DNA of 64,000 nt from Adiantum capillus-veneris. Taxonomy: Eukaryota > Streptophyta > Polypodiopsida > Polypodiales > Pteridaceae. The translations under genes and the position numbers were made by a program. The stretch covers positions 75,773,372 through 75,837,371 of the forward strand of contig CM043953.1 in assembly GCA_014529385.2 (NCBI GenBank), read 5' to 3'. Positions 1 to 11,389 of the stretch are shown one piece after another. Numbering within the stretch: position 1 is the stretch's first letter; each line of letters starts with the position of its first letter. A model generated the notes under the pieces. It did no database searches, was not told where the DNA came from, and was given only the letters and a program-made list of their open reading frames with translations.

Positions 1-22
1 TTCACTTCTAAAAGTTACTAGA

Positions 23-1039
23 ATGGCTGACAATAGTAAAGAGAGTGAAATTAATGTTGATAACTTTGATTTTGCTCATGAGCAAGCTACTAATGATGCT
101 TCAATGCTTGTTAACTATCTTGTTACTAGGCTTCAACAAGCCATGGGCAATCCATCTCTCCAAAGTGAAGTGCAACGGCAACTTCGTGCTCATGGGATTC
201 TCCAAGCTCATCACCATGACGAGAGAACACCTAGGAAGCCTCCTTGTGAGACTACCAAATGAGGTCTCTCTCCGATTCGGGAAGAAGAAGAGAATCCATA
301 TGAAGGGCTCAAGAATTTACTTGTTGATGATGCATCTCCTTCCCAAAGGAGAACTCAAGAGCCTCCACCGAAGGAACGAGAAAGAAGCGAGTCTCCCGCC
401 ACCTCGGCGGAGATGGCTCCACGAAGACGGCGGGCTAAATGCTCTCCATCACCACCAAAGCGGAGAAGACCATCATATTCTTCTCCCCACCACAATTCAA
501 AGAGGGATGATAAAAAGCAAGAGAAGAAAAAGGCGAGAAAGAGGACACCCTCTTCTCCATCTTCTTCATCCTCTTCCTCTTATGAAAACTATGGTGAAGA
601 TGACAAAGATCAAGACAAGAAAAAGGCGAGAAAGAGGTCACCCTCTTCTCCACCTTCTTCAAATTCTTCACCCTCTGAAGAAAGTGATGGTGCAACCTTT
701 GAACCATCAAAAAGAAGAGGCCATAGGAAATCCTATGCTGCATGGAAGAGGTCGTCCAAGTTGAAGAAATTCAAAGAGGGAGGTAAGAGCATCTCTTTCC
801 TTACCTATGATGGTACCTTTGGTGCTACGGACAAAGTCTTGGCCTTTATCCAGCAACTCGATGCGGCGTTTGGAGATGAGGGCTTCACGGAGTCCTCTAA
901 GCTACGCCATGTAGCTATGCACTTTCAAAAGTCCGCCAGACAATGGTGATCTAGCCTACGAGCCAATGGTGAAGCCCCATGAACATGGAAAGCTTTAAGA
1001 GCTTCCATTATGAAGCAGTTTTTGGCCGATGTTAAATTT
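23..1039 (+). pseudogene. gag of chromovirus copy 1 (N-terminal and capsid part only)
   Basis: Gag forms the retrotransposon particle. The frame starts with ATG at 23, and the same start context occurs in copies 2 (8118) and 3 (47600). A short N-terminal part is followed, from about 413, by a very basic and serine-rich stretch with repeated RKR and poly-Ser blocks, and then by a capsid-like part containing the YDGTFGATDKVLAF motif and ending in a W-rich segment typical of retrotransposon Gag. Stops at 260-262, 947-949 and 980-982 interrupt one frame. By comparison with copies 2 and 3 the first replaces an arginine codon and the second a tryptophan codon. Gag then joins directly to the end of the protease at about 1030, so the nucleocapsid zinc knuckle is missing. 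Confidence 0.85.
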
Positions 1040-3320
1040 CTTGAAAGGAGAATCTCCTTTAAGTTCAGGGAAAAAGACATGTATAGAGATGCTAAGGAAA
1101 TGGGTAACACCATCCCCATTGTACATACACCAGCTTTCAACAAGTCAATAAAGAGCTCTATTTCCGTGTACGTGATTTTTGTTAAAGATTCTCAAAATGA
1201 ACCTAATGCTTTAACAAAAGAAAATAAAAGCAACCAAAAGGAATTAGAGTTATCCAATTTTCTCAAGGGGTTTCAAGATGTTTTTATTGACGACATCCCT
1301 TGTGAGCTACCTCCTAAACGAGGTAATGATGACCATGCAATTGAACTTCTTCCAGGAATTTCACCGCCTAATAAAACTCCTTATAGAGTTTCTCAACCTC
1401 AACAAGAGGAGATTATGCGGCAAGTGCATGAGTTAGTTGAGAAGGGCATGGTTAGGCCTAGCTCATCTCCATTTTGCTCACCTGTGCTATTAGTGCAAAA
1501 GAAAGACGGCACATATCGTATGTGTGTCGACTATAGAGCACTAAATAGTATCACTATCAAAAATAGGTGTCCCGTTCCATGGGTAGAAGACCTATTTGAT
1601 AAGCTACAAGGATCGACCTACTTCAGTACGGTTGACCTAAAGAGTGGCTATCATCAAATAAGGATACTTGATCAAGACATTGTAAAGACCGCATTTCGTA
1701 CTACATTTGGTCTTTACGAATACATTGTCATGCCTTTTGGCTTGACCAATGCACCAGCCACATTCAACCGCTTGATGGAGAAGCTGTTCAGGCCTCATCG
1801 AACCTTCACTGGAGTGTTCTTTGATGATATTATCATCTACTCTAATTCATTGGAGGAACACAAGCAACACCTCCAGGTAATATTTCAAGTTTTAAGAGAG
1901 AATAAACTTTATGTTAATCGAAAGAAAAGTGAATTTTTCTTGCAAGAGATTCAGTATTTAGGTCACATTATCTCTCAAGATGGCATCCAAATGGATCCAT
2001 CCAAGTTAGAGGTAATAAAAGGATGGCCTAAACCAAGGAATCTTCATGAACTAAGAAGCTTTATAGGTATGTGCCCATACTATAGACGCTTCATAGAAAA
2101 GTTCTCACAAATTGCGGGACCATTACATGACCTAACAAAGAAAAGCGTTGGGTATACATGGTCTGCTAAGGAGAACAATGCTTTTGAAAAGCTTAAAGAA
2201 AAGCTTATCTCTCAACCTGTGCTTACACTACCGGATCTCTCAAAACCATTTGAGGTCCAATGTGATGCTTGTGGTGATTGCCTTGGAGCTGTTTTGCTCC
2301 AAGAAGGGCACACCATAGGCTATGAGAGCCGAAGGCTCGACCCTGTTGAGCAAGATCTAGGCATATACGAAAAGGAACTCCTTGCAGTTCTACATGCCTT
2401 AGACTCATGGAAGAACTATTTATTGGGGACTCCTTTCATTCTGCGAACGGATCACCAAAGTCTTAAGTACTTCATGACGCAGACCAAGCTCTCCGACAAA
2501 CAAATGAGGTGGGCAAATTTCCTTTCGCAATTTCATTTTCATATTGCTCACATTGCTGGCAAGCATAATCAAGTAGCTGATGCACTCTCAAGACGGCAGA
2601 GAGTGAATGCGGTTTCCATAGCAACTCACAATGATCTATCTTCAATGATAGATGAGTATGCTATTGACCCAGATTTTAGAGATGTGATTTCAGCCCTTGC
2701 ATTAGGGAAGAAGTAAGAACCATTTACTTTACAAGATGGTTATCTTCTCTATGGCAATAGACTATGCGTTACTAACTCACTACGTGAGAAAGTAATGTAT
2801 GAATCTCATGCTCCACCTTATGCGGGGCATAGAGGGATTCATTCTACATTAAAGGGAATTGAAACATATTTCTATTGGCCTACCATGAAAGTTAACATAC
2901 AAGAGTATGTTTCCAAATGTGTGGTATGCCAAAAGACAAAATTTGATAGAGGGAAGCAACTTGGATTGCTTCAACCCTTGCCAATCCCTAATTCACCATG
3001 GGAGAGCATATCCATGGATTTTATCTTTGGATTGCCTAAGTCTATCCATGGGAATACAGGAATATGGACGATAGTAGACTGGTTTAGTAAACAAGCTCAT
3101 TTTATACCTGTCAAAAAGACTATCAAAGCCCATCAAATGGAAACCCTCTTTATTTCACAAATTTTCAAGTACCATGGCTTGCCCATGTCCATAGTGTCGG
3201 ATAGAGATCCTAGAATGACCAGTAATTTCTGGAAGGGTCTCTTTGAGAATTTAGGGACAAGGCTAAATTTCTCTTCGGCCTATCATCTACAAACGGATGG
3301 CCAAAGTGAAAGATCAAAGA
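1010..3320 (+). pseudogene. pol of copy 1: RT, RNase H and integrase core
   Basis: The frame opens in a Gag/protease fusion remnant. It then reads reverse transcriptase (residues about 140-310 counted from 1010) with KKDGTYRMCVDYRALN, DLKSGYHQIRI, the LTNAP motif and the catalytic FFDDIIIYS at about 270. RNase H (about 410-530) has CDACGD, YEKELLAVLHAL, RTDHQSLKYF and VADALSR, so its acidic residues are present. A TAA at 2714-2716 sits in frame just before integrase. Integrase keeps the H-H-C-C zinc-binding segment, MDFIFG, SDRDPR and the QSER glutamate of the DDE triad. A deletion of about 65 bp near 3316, judged from copies 2 and 3, then shifts the frame. The RT has FFDD where copy 4 has FLDD. 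Confidence 0.93.
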
Positions 3321-4046
3321 TCCCAATGGGAGAAGTAGTTACCCTTAGTGGAGTATGCTTACAATAACAATGTACATACTTCCACGGGAAAAGCACCTTT
3401 CGAGGTAATTGAGGGAAGATCAAAAAGTCCCTTGCTACTTAAGGTACATGGGAAGATCTTCGCTGCAGATGAGTATAGCCGAGACCTACAAGAATATTTC
3501 CAAAAGATTAAGAATGCTATCTCTATCTCACAGCAAAGGCAAAAGGCTGCTGCTGACAAGCACAGAAGAGCCCAAGCCTTTAAATAAAACGATTGGGTCT
3601 TGTTAAAGTTTCCCAAGGCTCGATTAAGGCACACAACGGGCAAGAATCCTACGGGTCACCAAAAGTACTATGCTAAACTAGCAAAAAGGTACTATGGTCC
3701 CTTTCAGATTCTTAGGCCAATCAATGAGATGGCCTATCAACTCAAGTTGCCCAATCATTGGCTCATACACAATGCTTTTCATGTGAGCCTATTAAAGCCT
3801 TACAAAGGAGAGCCACCTCAAGAACCAACTATTGAAGACCCACCGGAGATCGAGGACCAAGAAGAGGTGTTGCAGCCCGAGTCCATTCTCCGACATGAAG
3901 ACAAGGTACTAAGAGGCGGTAAGACTATCCGACAATATCTTATTAAGTTTAAAAATTATCCTTTTGAAGATGCTAGATGGATGCAAGGCATACAATTAAA
4001 GGATAACCTAAACCTTGTCAATGCTTACAATGCTTCCCAAGAGTAA
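3321..4046 (+). pseudogene. pol of copy 1: integrase C-terminus with chromodomain
   Basis: This is the continuation of integrase in another frame. It has EYAYNN and the GKAPFEV segment, a TAA at 3585-3587 in place of a glutamate codon, then the GPY/F-type motif RYYGPFQIL and HNAFHVSLLKPY. The last 50 or so residues (ILRHEDKV, RQYLIKFKNYPFEDARWM) read as a chromodomain, the module that chromovirus integrases use to recognise chromatin. The aromatic cage is not canonical, because a WEP-type motif is replaced by RWM. The frame ends at a TAA shared in position with copies 2 and 3, so 4046 is probably the natural end of pol. Confidence 0.88.
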
Positions 4047-4402
4047 GCAAATGTACAAAATGTTAAAAATGAACAAAATTTTTGTCTTATAAGACTCTCT
4101 TTTTCTTTATTTGTGCACAAAAATGAAGTAGTATGCATGCTTAGATCAAGTTTGTGGAGACGACGTCTCCCAAACACCAAGTAGAGCTTGTCACTCTACT
4201 ATGGAAGACTGATAGGACTGATGTGCAGACATGCTTGCGGTAGCCTCAGGCTCTCAAGCGCCAAATGGACTAGTCATCCATTATGGAATGATGTCATAGG
4301 GTAACATAGGGATCCTCTACCCGCTAAGAAAAGGACTCATGAACATGCTTTATCTTCTCTACACCATAGTCGAGGACGACTATGATTTCAAGAGAGAGGT
4401 AA
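4047..4402 (+). other. 3' untranslated region and polypurine tract of copy 1
   Basis: No reading frame. The segment is conserved in copies 2 and 3, including the blocks around GTATGCATGCTTAGA and GGATCCTCTACCCGCTAAGA. It ends with the purine-rich stretch TTTCAAGAGAGAGGTAA at 4386-4402, directly before the LTR. That position fits the polypurine tract that primes plus-strand DNA synthesis. Confidence 0.75.
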
Positions 4403-4779
4403 TGTCATAATAATCAATAACTAATTCTCCTAAATGATTTTCTCATATTAAATTGATCATTTAATGTGGGGAAGGCCAGGGGAGAAAAAGCTAGAATATT
4501 GGTTAAGCTAGCAGACCGGCCACAGTAGGGATCCAAAGGAGGGAAAATAGGGATCCAAAGGGGGGGCCATCTGCAAAAGAGCCATGTGTAACAATGGGCT
4601 AAAAAGACCCTAAGGTTCAGCCCATTAAGACTTCCAAAATGCTAAGGTTCCAAAATTCAAAGGTTGTGTCCAAAGGTCAACCCTAGGGAAAATTGAATGC
4701 TTTGTGTGTGCCCTAAAAGTCTTTGCACATCCCTACATGGGAGGGGGCGAGCCCTAAAGGTAGGGGATGAGAGAGAAAG

Positions 4780-4826
<47 letters not shown>

Positions 4827-6018
4827 CTCCCTTTACACAAAGGGAATGAGGGACACATGTTAGCTCCCTAGGCCAGATGCCCACAAGGTGTGCCCAATTT
4901 CGATTGGATGACCCTTGAAGTGGACCAATGAGAATTAAGCTAGAGTAAATCTAGTTTAATTAATTTTAAAACATTTAATAAAAGAAACCAATGAGAATTA
5001 AGTCTCCTAGAAGACTATTGGGCAGTCTCCCAAGGGGTCCAATGAGCATTCAGGAGCCCCATGGCTTGCCTGATTCCTATTGGCCAGGAGGCAAAGGGGT
5101 CCAATGAGAGTTTAGTTTAATTATTTAATTACCTAAAGCTCTCACAAAAGGGGAAAGGGGGACACATGTCAGAAGGCTATCACTTATGCTGCTTAATTGT
5201 AATTGGCTTGACTGGGGGAGGGCCAATGAGGCTGCAGCAAGAGCAATTAGCAAGAGGGCTCGCCCAAGAGAGAGAGGGGGCTGATTTTTGCAAGGCATTA
5301 TCACACACACACTCACACAAGCTCATGTGTGAAGAAAGAGAAGACTATCTCTTCCCAAGCTTTAATGGAGAACTCATCACCTACTCCAAGCTTGTGAGAT
5401 AGAAGCCTACATCAACACTCTCTTGGCATGTGGATGCAAATCCAACCAAGAGCCAAGCTTCAATGCATGCTCATCTCCTCTACCAAGCTAATTACTAAGC
5501 TAAGCTATGCTACATATGAGTGATTATGTGAGGAGATGTACATCTTTCTCGTAAGATACTCCTTCTTCCTCTCAATCTACTCTCATACCCTGCTAGCTCT
5601 CACCATCTTCGAAGGTGTCTGAGGTCTTGGGTCTGAGAACGGGGATAATTCAATTTGTGTTTGATTAAGTGTTTTGCTTAGTGCATGAAGCTTCCATCTT
5701 CATTGCACTAGCTAGTCTTGAAGGAACACAAAGAATTGTATTGTACAATGTCTCTCTTGATGGGAGAAACCATAATACAAAGCCTTTTGGAGGGGGGACC
5801 GGCTCCATGCAAATCCGGTCCTCAACTGTTGTCAATAGCTTAATTTCTCTCTCTTTTGAAAGTATTGTTGATGCTATCTAACTAGGTGTTATGCTTTTTG
5901 TTGCTCTCTCCACCCAAGCACTCTTGTAATTCTCATTAGGAATCTATTCTAATGAAATGCCCACTATGTTCATGCTAATTTCCGCTACACATAAGTTATT
6001 AGGCCATTAAATATTACA
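4403..6018 (+). repeat. 3' LTR of copy 1
   Basis: It starts TGTCATAATAATC after the polypurine tract and ends ATATTACA, so the ends are TG...CA (1616 bp). It is homologous to but clearly diverged from the copy 2 LTRs, sharing for example the ATGATTTTCTCATATTAA block and the GGGCGAGCCCTA block. It contains a (CA)22 microsatellite at 4781-4824 where copies 2 and 3 have compound CT/CA arrays. Without the 5' LTR neither age nor a target-site duplication can be judged. Confidence 0.85.
4781..4824. repeat. (CA)22 microsatellite inside the copy 1 LTR
   Basis: Pure CA dinucleotide run, preceded by a short GAGAGAAAG segment rather than by a CT run. It lies in the same neighbourhood of the LTR as the CT/CA arrays at 6943 and 46454. 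Confidence 0.97.
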
Positions 6019-6155
6019 ATTTGTGTAGTCTTTGTTGGTCCTACCCCATCATGCTTCACACTATAGTCTTCCCATATTTAATCGCATCATCCACATGTTC
6101 TTCATATGCACAATCACTAAAGGTGTTTCCAAAAGCATCATCACAAAAACTCAAG

Positions 6156-6939
6156 TGTCATAAAATTTAATATCTAACAACCCAAATGACTTTCTCATAT
6201 TAAGCTGATCGTTTAATGTGGGAAAACAAACTAGAACAAGAGTTAGAATATAGACATGTTCTTATGGATCTATCTCAGCACGGGACCAAAGTCAATGGGT
6301 CCAAATGAGAGGTGGACTCTCAAAGAGAAATGCTAGCTAATGGAGCTTGGAAGACCTTAGGGTTAGATTCATTAAAGACCTCCAAAGGATAGTGTTAAAA
6401 GTCCTTAGACCTAACACCTTAGGCTAGGGTTGAGCTTGAGGTGGGAACCTAACCCAAGCTTGAGGTGCTTGTCATGCTTGTTGCTGACTAAGGTTCTTGA
6501 GGGGTTTCATGACTAAGGTGCTCAAGGGGTGAGATGTTCCCAAATTTAACATGCATCCCTACACAAGGGGGGGCGAGCCCTACAATTAGGGGCATGAGAG
6601 AGAACACATACACATACACACACACTCAAGGCAAGCCAAGTCCAAAGAGGCAAAAAGGACACATGTCAAGTTCCTCCCCATGTTGCCCTCATAAAGTGCC
6701 TAAAGTCTATTGGTTGACCTCTAAAGGGGTCCAATGAGAATTTAGTTTATTTAAATAATTATCTAAGCATTATCAAGCCCTCTCTCTCAAAGGGGTAAGG
6801 AGGACACTTGTCCAAATGCTACCCTTGTTGCTTGATATGCACTAAGCATGTGATTCTCTAGGCTTGTAGGGGTTCAATCAAATTCAAGGATGAGCTACAA
6901 GGATGGGTCGACCAAAGCAAGGTGGGGGTGTTCTTGGGG

Positions 6940-7034
<95 letters not shown>

Positions 7035-7710
7035 CTCTCATTCTCACTTTGTGAAAGTCCAAGAACTCCATCTCCTTCTCCAAGCTTGAGAATTTGAGAG
7101 CCTACATCAACAAATCTTGGCTATGAAATGCAAATCCAACCAAGAGCCATGCTTCAATGCTATGCTAGCCATCTTCTTCATCTCCATTACTATGCTATGC
7201 TAAGCTCTATGAGTAATGGTATGAGAGGAAACTATTTATTTCTCGTAAGAATACTCCTTCTTCCTCTTCCCTGCCCTCATTCCCTGCTAGCTCTCTCCAC
7301 GAAGGTGTCTGAGGTGTTGGGATTGAGGCTGGGGACAAGTTAATGCTTTCATTTAGCTTAGTTACGGGCATAATTGTGGTGCATGAAGCTCTCTATCTTC
7401 ATTGCACCATCAAGGTCTCAAGGAACACAAAGCTTGTATTGTACCAAGTCTCTCTTCAAGGGAGAAGCTATAATGCAAAAGCCTTTTGGAGGGGGGGCCG
7501 GCTCCACATAAATTCAGTCCTGAATTGTTGTCAAGTTCTATAATTCTCTCTCTTGCAAAGTATTGTTCATGCCAAGTTAATTAAGTATAATGGTTATGTT
7601 GCTACCTCTAATCAAGTTCACCCTCTATTTTCTCAGAGTATTCTCATAAAAATATTCACTATAGTTTTTAATTCCGTTATTCTCAATGTTCATAGTCCAT
7701 TCCCATTACA
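6156..7710 (+). repeat. 5' LTR of copy 2
   Basis: 1555 bp, from TGTCATAAAATTTAATATC to CATTACA, with the primer binding site one base further on. It contains the long CT/CA array at 6943-7032, which its partner LTR lacks. Confidence 0.93.
6943..7032. repeat. (CT)28(CA)17 compound microsatellite in the 5' LTR of copy 2
   Basis: An uninterrupted CT run (6943-6998) passes directly into a CA run (6999-7032). The matching position of the 3' LTR (about 13961-13982) has only a few CT and CA units. The array therefore expanded (or the other contracted) after insertion, when both LTRs were identical. Confidence 0.97.
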
Positions 7711-7711
7711 T

Positions 7712-7723
7712 TGGTATCATAGC
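7712..7723 (+). other. Primer binding site of copy 2 (initiator tRNA-Met type)
   Basis: TGGTATCATAGC follows the LTR end after one base. It matches the complement of the plant initiator tRNA-Met 3' end (TGGTATCAGAGC) except for one base. Copy 3 has TAGTATCAGAGC at the same place (47192), with a different single change. Confidence 0.85.
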
Positions 7724-8117
7724 TGTTGGTTTCTCTTTTCTTGATTAAGAAGAGAGGTCCTTAAGTTATCCATGAAAGGTTGGACATGTTCATTGCAAGA
7801 GGGTCAGTGGGATAGGGATCTATTATCTTGGTTGAAAGGGACGTAGTTCGAGGTACACCGTTGGGAACTATAGGCTTGATAATGGAGTCTCTCGAGGCTT
7901 GTCTTTGTCTTAACAACTATTGAGCTACTAGCAAGCTGAACAGGAGCCATAATCAATCAGGAAATGGTAGATCCTCTCCACTACTCTTTGCAATCAACAG
8001 TCTCTTAACCACGGGTGTGGCTACTTGAGAGCTAATTTTCAAAGGTAAAGAAGAGTAGCAACTAAGGTTTTTGAGGGTACCAAAGCACAAAGTAGTATAT
8101 AAATAAGCTTAATTAGC

Positions 8118-9460
8118 ATGGTTCAAAATTATAAAGAGAGTAGAATGAATATTAACAATTTTGATTTTTCATATAAAGTTGCTACTAATCATGCCCAATG
8201 TTTGTGAACTATCTTGTTACTAAGTTGCAACAAGCTAAGGGCAACCTTGCCTTGCAATCCAAATTTACCCAACAACTTTGTGCTTATGGGATCCCCCTAC
8301 CTCTCCAAGAAGACAGAGAGCTTAGGAAGCCTCTTGTTGAGACTTCCAAAAGAAGACTCTCTCTGAGAAGAGAAGAGGAGGAATCCAATGAACAAGAAAG
8401 AAGTGAATCTCTGAATTCCTTTGAAGATGTTGCTCCACGAAGATGGTGGTTTTGATGATCCCCAACTCTTCCCAAGAGGAAAAGATTATCTTATAGTCCT
8501 TCTCCTCGTCACTCTGAAAGGGAAGAGAGGAAACAAAGGAATAGAAAGGCAAGAAAGAGGTCACCCTCTGCTCCTTCTTCTTCACCTTCCTCCTCTTCCG
8601 ACAAAAGTAGCAGTTATTCTCCTAGAGAATACAAGAGGAGAGGGCATCACAAATCCTACCCTGCTTGGAAAAGGTCCCAAAAGCTTAAGAAGTTCAAAGA
8701 GGGAGGAAAGAGCATCTCTTTTCTCACCTATGATGGCACCTTTGGTGCTACGACAAAGTATTGGCCTTCATCCAGCAATTTGATGCGGCCTTTGGAGGCG
8801 AGGGCTTCACAGAGTCCTCCAAGCTACACCATGTAGCTATGAAGTTTTAAAAATTTGCTCGTCAATGGTGGGCTAGTCTCCGCGGGAATGGCGGAGCCCC
8901 AAGGACATGGAAAACTCTATGAGTTTCCATAATGAAGCAATTCCTTGCAAGCAATGCCAAGGACAAAGTGCTTATTGAATGGATAAGCTTGAAGCTACTC
9001 TCCACAAGTCTATCCACAAATATGTAGAGTTTTGGGATTTACATATCAAAGCTACAGTCTTTCAAAAGATAAACTTCACCGAGAAAAAGCAATAATTTTG
9101 TGCGGGATTACCTGAAGAAATGGCCAAGTATCTCAACTCCCAACGGCCTGGTTCTATCATCAAAGTCATCCACCAACTATGGTTGCATCTCGTATCTATT
9201 TCCAACAAGGGTCTAAAAGGAATGCCAAGCCCATGGAAAACAAACATTGAAACTTGATGCAAAGGGGAAGAACAATGCTCAAAGTTATTCTCAAGGCAAT
9301 TCCAACAACAACAACAACAACAAGACCAAGGAGAAAGGAGTTTAGAAAGGTAAAATCAAACTCTCTCTTGAAAATCTAGAGGCTTTGAGTAAAGATCACA
9401 AATGCTTTAAGTGTGGGGAGCAAGGACACGGCTATCGTTCTTGCCTCAAAGAAATGACCG
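8118..9460 (+). pseudogene. gag of copy 2 with zinc knuckle
   Basis: Gag starts at ATG 8118 in the context shared with copies 1 and 3. A frameshift follows within about 80 bp, and the frame resumes at 8198-8455. Further on come the basic/serine-rich stretch, the YDGTFGAT capsid motif (about 8730), another frameshift at about 8752, and more capsid remains. A CCHC zinc knuckle C-x2-C-x4-H-x4-C is readable at 9403-9444 (CFKCGEQGHGYRSC) and would bind the RNA genome. At least three frameshifts make it non-coding. Confidence 0.85.
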
Positions 9461-9977
9461 CAATGAAACTCCTAGAGATTCCATGATTGAAGCTCCAAAA
9501 GAGGATGCTCATTGCAAAGGATCATCCCTTTCATATGCTTGGGGGAAGGTGAGGGATCATGATGCCTTCATCCTATTTGATCGTGGCTCTACTCACAACT
9601 TCATATCAACGAAGTTGGGCATACAAGCTTTCGAGATGGGAGATATTGTAATAGCTAATGGATCTTTTAAGGGACAACAAGCGTCCATTACTCCATTGAT
9701 TCGGAAGAGTCTTCATGTCCAAAACTACATCAACAAAGACTTTTTCATCTCTCCTCTCCAACATGAGGATGTTATCCTAGGGGCACAAAGGTTCAACCGC
9801 ATGACTATCAACATGAAGTTCCTTGAAAGGAGAATCTACTTCACCTGCAGGGAAAAGAGCATGTATATAGATGCTAATGAGTCCGATCGTACTACATCAC
9901 TTGTAATTTCACCTACTTTTGATAAGTCAATGAAAATTTTCCTCGTACATGATTTTTGTCAAAGAGTCTCTAGATGA
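9461..9977 (+). pseudogene. Protease region of copy 2
   Basis: Retropepsin-like segment: DHDAFILFDRGSTHNFIS around 9559-9612, then a C-terminal part (HEDVILGAQRFNRM, FLERRIYFTCREKSMY). The aspartic protease signature is normally D-S/T-G. Here it reads D-R-G, and D-P-S in copy 3. This is the part deleted from copy 1. The frame opens at the zinc knuckle and stops at 9977, and RT follows in a shifted frame. Confidence 0.8.
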
Positions 9978-11389
9978 TGCTAATGTTTTAACAAAACAAA
10001 GTGGTAGGAATCAAGGATAATTAGACTTATCTACTTTTATAAATAGATTCCAAGATGTATTTATCAATGACATCCCTATGGAGTTACCTCCAAAACAAGG
10101 GGATGATGACCATATGATTCTACCTGGGAGCTCACCGCTATTAGACCTCCTTATAGAGTTTCTCGAGCTCAACAAGAGGAGATTATGAGGCAAGTGCACA
10201 AGCCGGTAGACAAGGGGATGGTGAGGCCTAGCTCCTCTCCCTTTTGTTCACCAATCGTTTTTGTGGAAAAGAAAGATGATACATATTGCATTTGTGTGGA
10301 CTGTCAATCACTGAATCATATCACTATCAAAAACAAATTTCTTGTACCGTGGATAGAAGGTCTGTTTGATAAGCTACAAGGTTCAATCTACTTCAGTAAA
10401 ATTGACCTTAAAAGTGTCTATTATCAAATAAGGATAGTGAATGAAGATATCGTAAAGACCGCGTTTCGTACAACATTTGGTCTTTATGAATATCTTGTCA
10501 TGCCTTTTGGTTTGACAAATTCTCCACCCATGTTCAACCGTCTAATGGAGAAAATATTTAGACCCTACCGCAAGTTCATTGGAGTGTTCTTCGACAACAT
10601 TATCATCTACTCCAAATCTTTGGAGGAGCATAAGCAACACCTCCAGGTATTTTTTTCAAGCTATGAGGGAGAATAAAATTTTCATTAACCAAAAGGAGTG
10701 AATGTTTTCTCCAAGAGAGTCAATACCTAGGTCATATTATCTCTCAAGATGGTATCCATATGGATCCAACCAAGCTTGAGGTAATAAAAGGATGGCCTAA
10801 CCCAAGGAATCTGTATGAGCTACAAAGCTTTATTGATATGTGTGCATACTATAGATGATTCATAGGTAAATTCTCCCAAATATTAAGACCACTACATGAC
10901 TTGACCAAGAAAAAAGTTTATATATGGACTGCTAAAGAGAAAAGTGCTTTTGAGAAGCTTAAAGAAAATATTACCTCTCAACCCGTACTTACACTATCGG
11001 ATCTCTCAAAACCATTTGAGGTCCAATGGGATGCTTGTGGAGATTGCCTTGGAGCAGTTTTTCTTCAATAAGGGCATGCCATAGCATATGAGATTCGAAG
11101 ACTCAATTCTGAAGAGCAAGCATTGGGCATCTACGAGAAGGAGATACTAGTTGTCCTACATGCTCTTGACACTGGAAGCACTATCTATTGGGGACTCCAT
11201 TCATCTTACGAGCGAACCACCAAAGTCTTAAGTACTTCATGATGCAAACTAAGCTCTCCAACAAACAAATGATGTGGGAAAATTTTATTTTGCAATTTAA
11301 TTTTCATATTGCTGGTAAGCATAATCATGGCCGATGCATTATTACAACTATCGAGGGCAAATGCAATGTCTATAACAACTCACAATGAT
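9978..11389 (+). pseudogene. RT and RNase H of copy 2
   Basis: After a linker with stops, RT is open from 10185 to 10676. It has the KGMVRPSSSPFCSP start, DLKSVYYQIRI and MPFGLTN, but the catalytic motif reads FFDNIII: the second aspartate has become asparagine. A frameshift at about 10660 and stops at about 10857 and 11070 break the rest. RNase H is recognisable around 11020-11370 (WDACGDCLGAV, YEKEILVVLHALD, NHQSLKYFM), with the aspartate of the RTDH-type motif replaced. Confidence 0.85.

Larger units (their letters stand above)
1..6018 (+). mobile_element. Ty3/gypsy chromovirus copy 1, 5' end outside the window
   Basis: LTR retrotransposon of the chromodomain-bearing Ty3/gypsy group. Gag begins at 23, reverse transcriptase, RNase H and integrase follow on the same strand, a chromodomain-like segment ends at 4046, and a polypurine tract leads into a complete 3' LTR (4403-6018). 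The 5' LTR and primer binding site lie left of the window. Compared with copies 2 and 3 it has lost about 0.87 kb covering the rest of Gag, the zinc knuckle and most of the protease. Gag and pol share one reading frame, as in many plant chromoviruses, now broken by four stops (260, 947, 980, 2714), a frameshifting deletion near 3316 and a further stop at 3585. It cannot be autonomous. Confidence 0.95.

Noticed and set aside
6895-7097. Long frames of alternating Ser-Leu or Glu-Arg and Thr-His or Cys-Val
   Set aside because: These are translations of CT, GA, CA and GT microsatellites (the same applies near 20913, 21135, 25390, 36741, 41657, 42718 and 63142-63646), not proteins.
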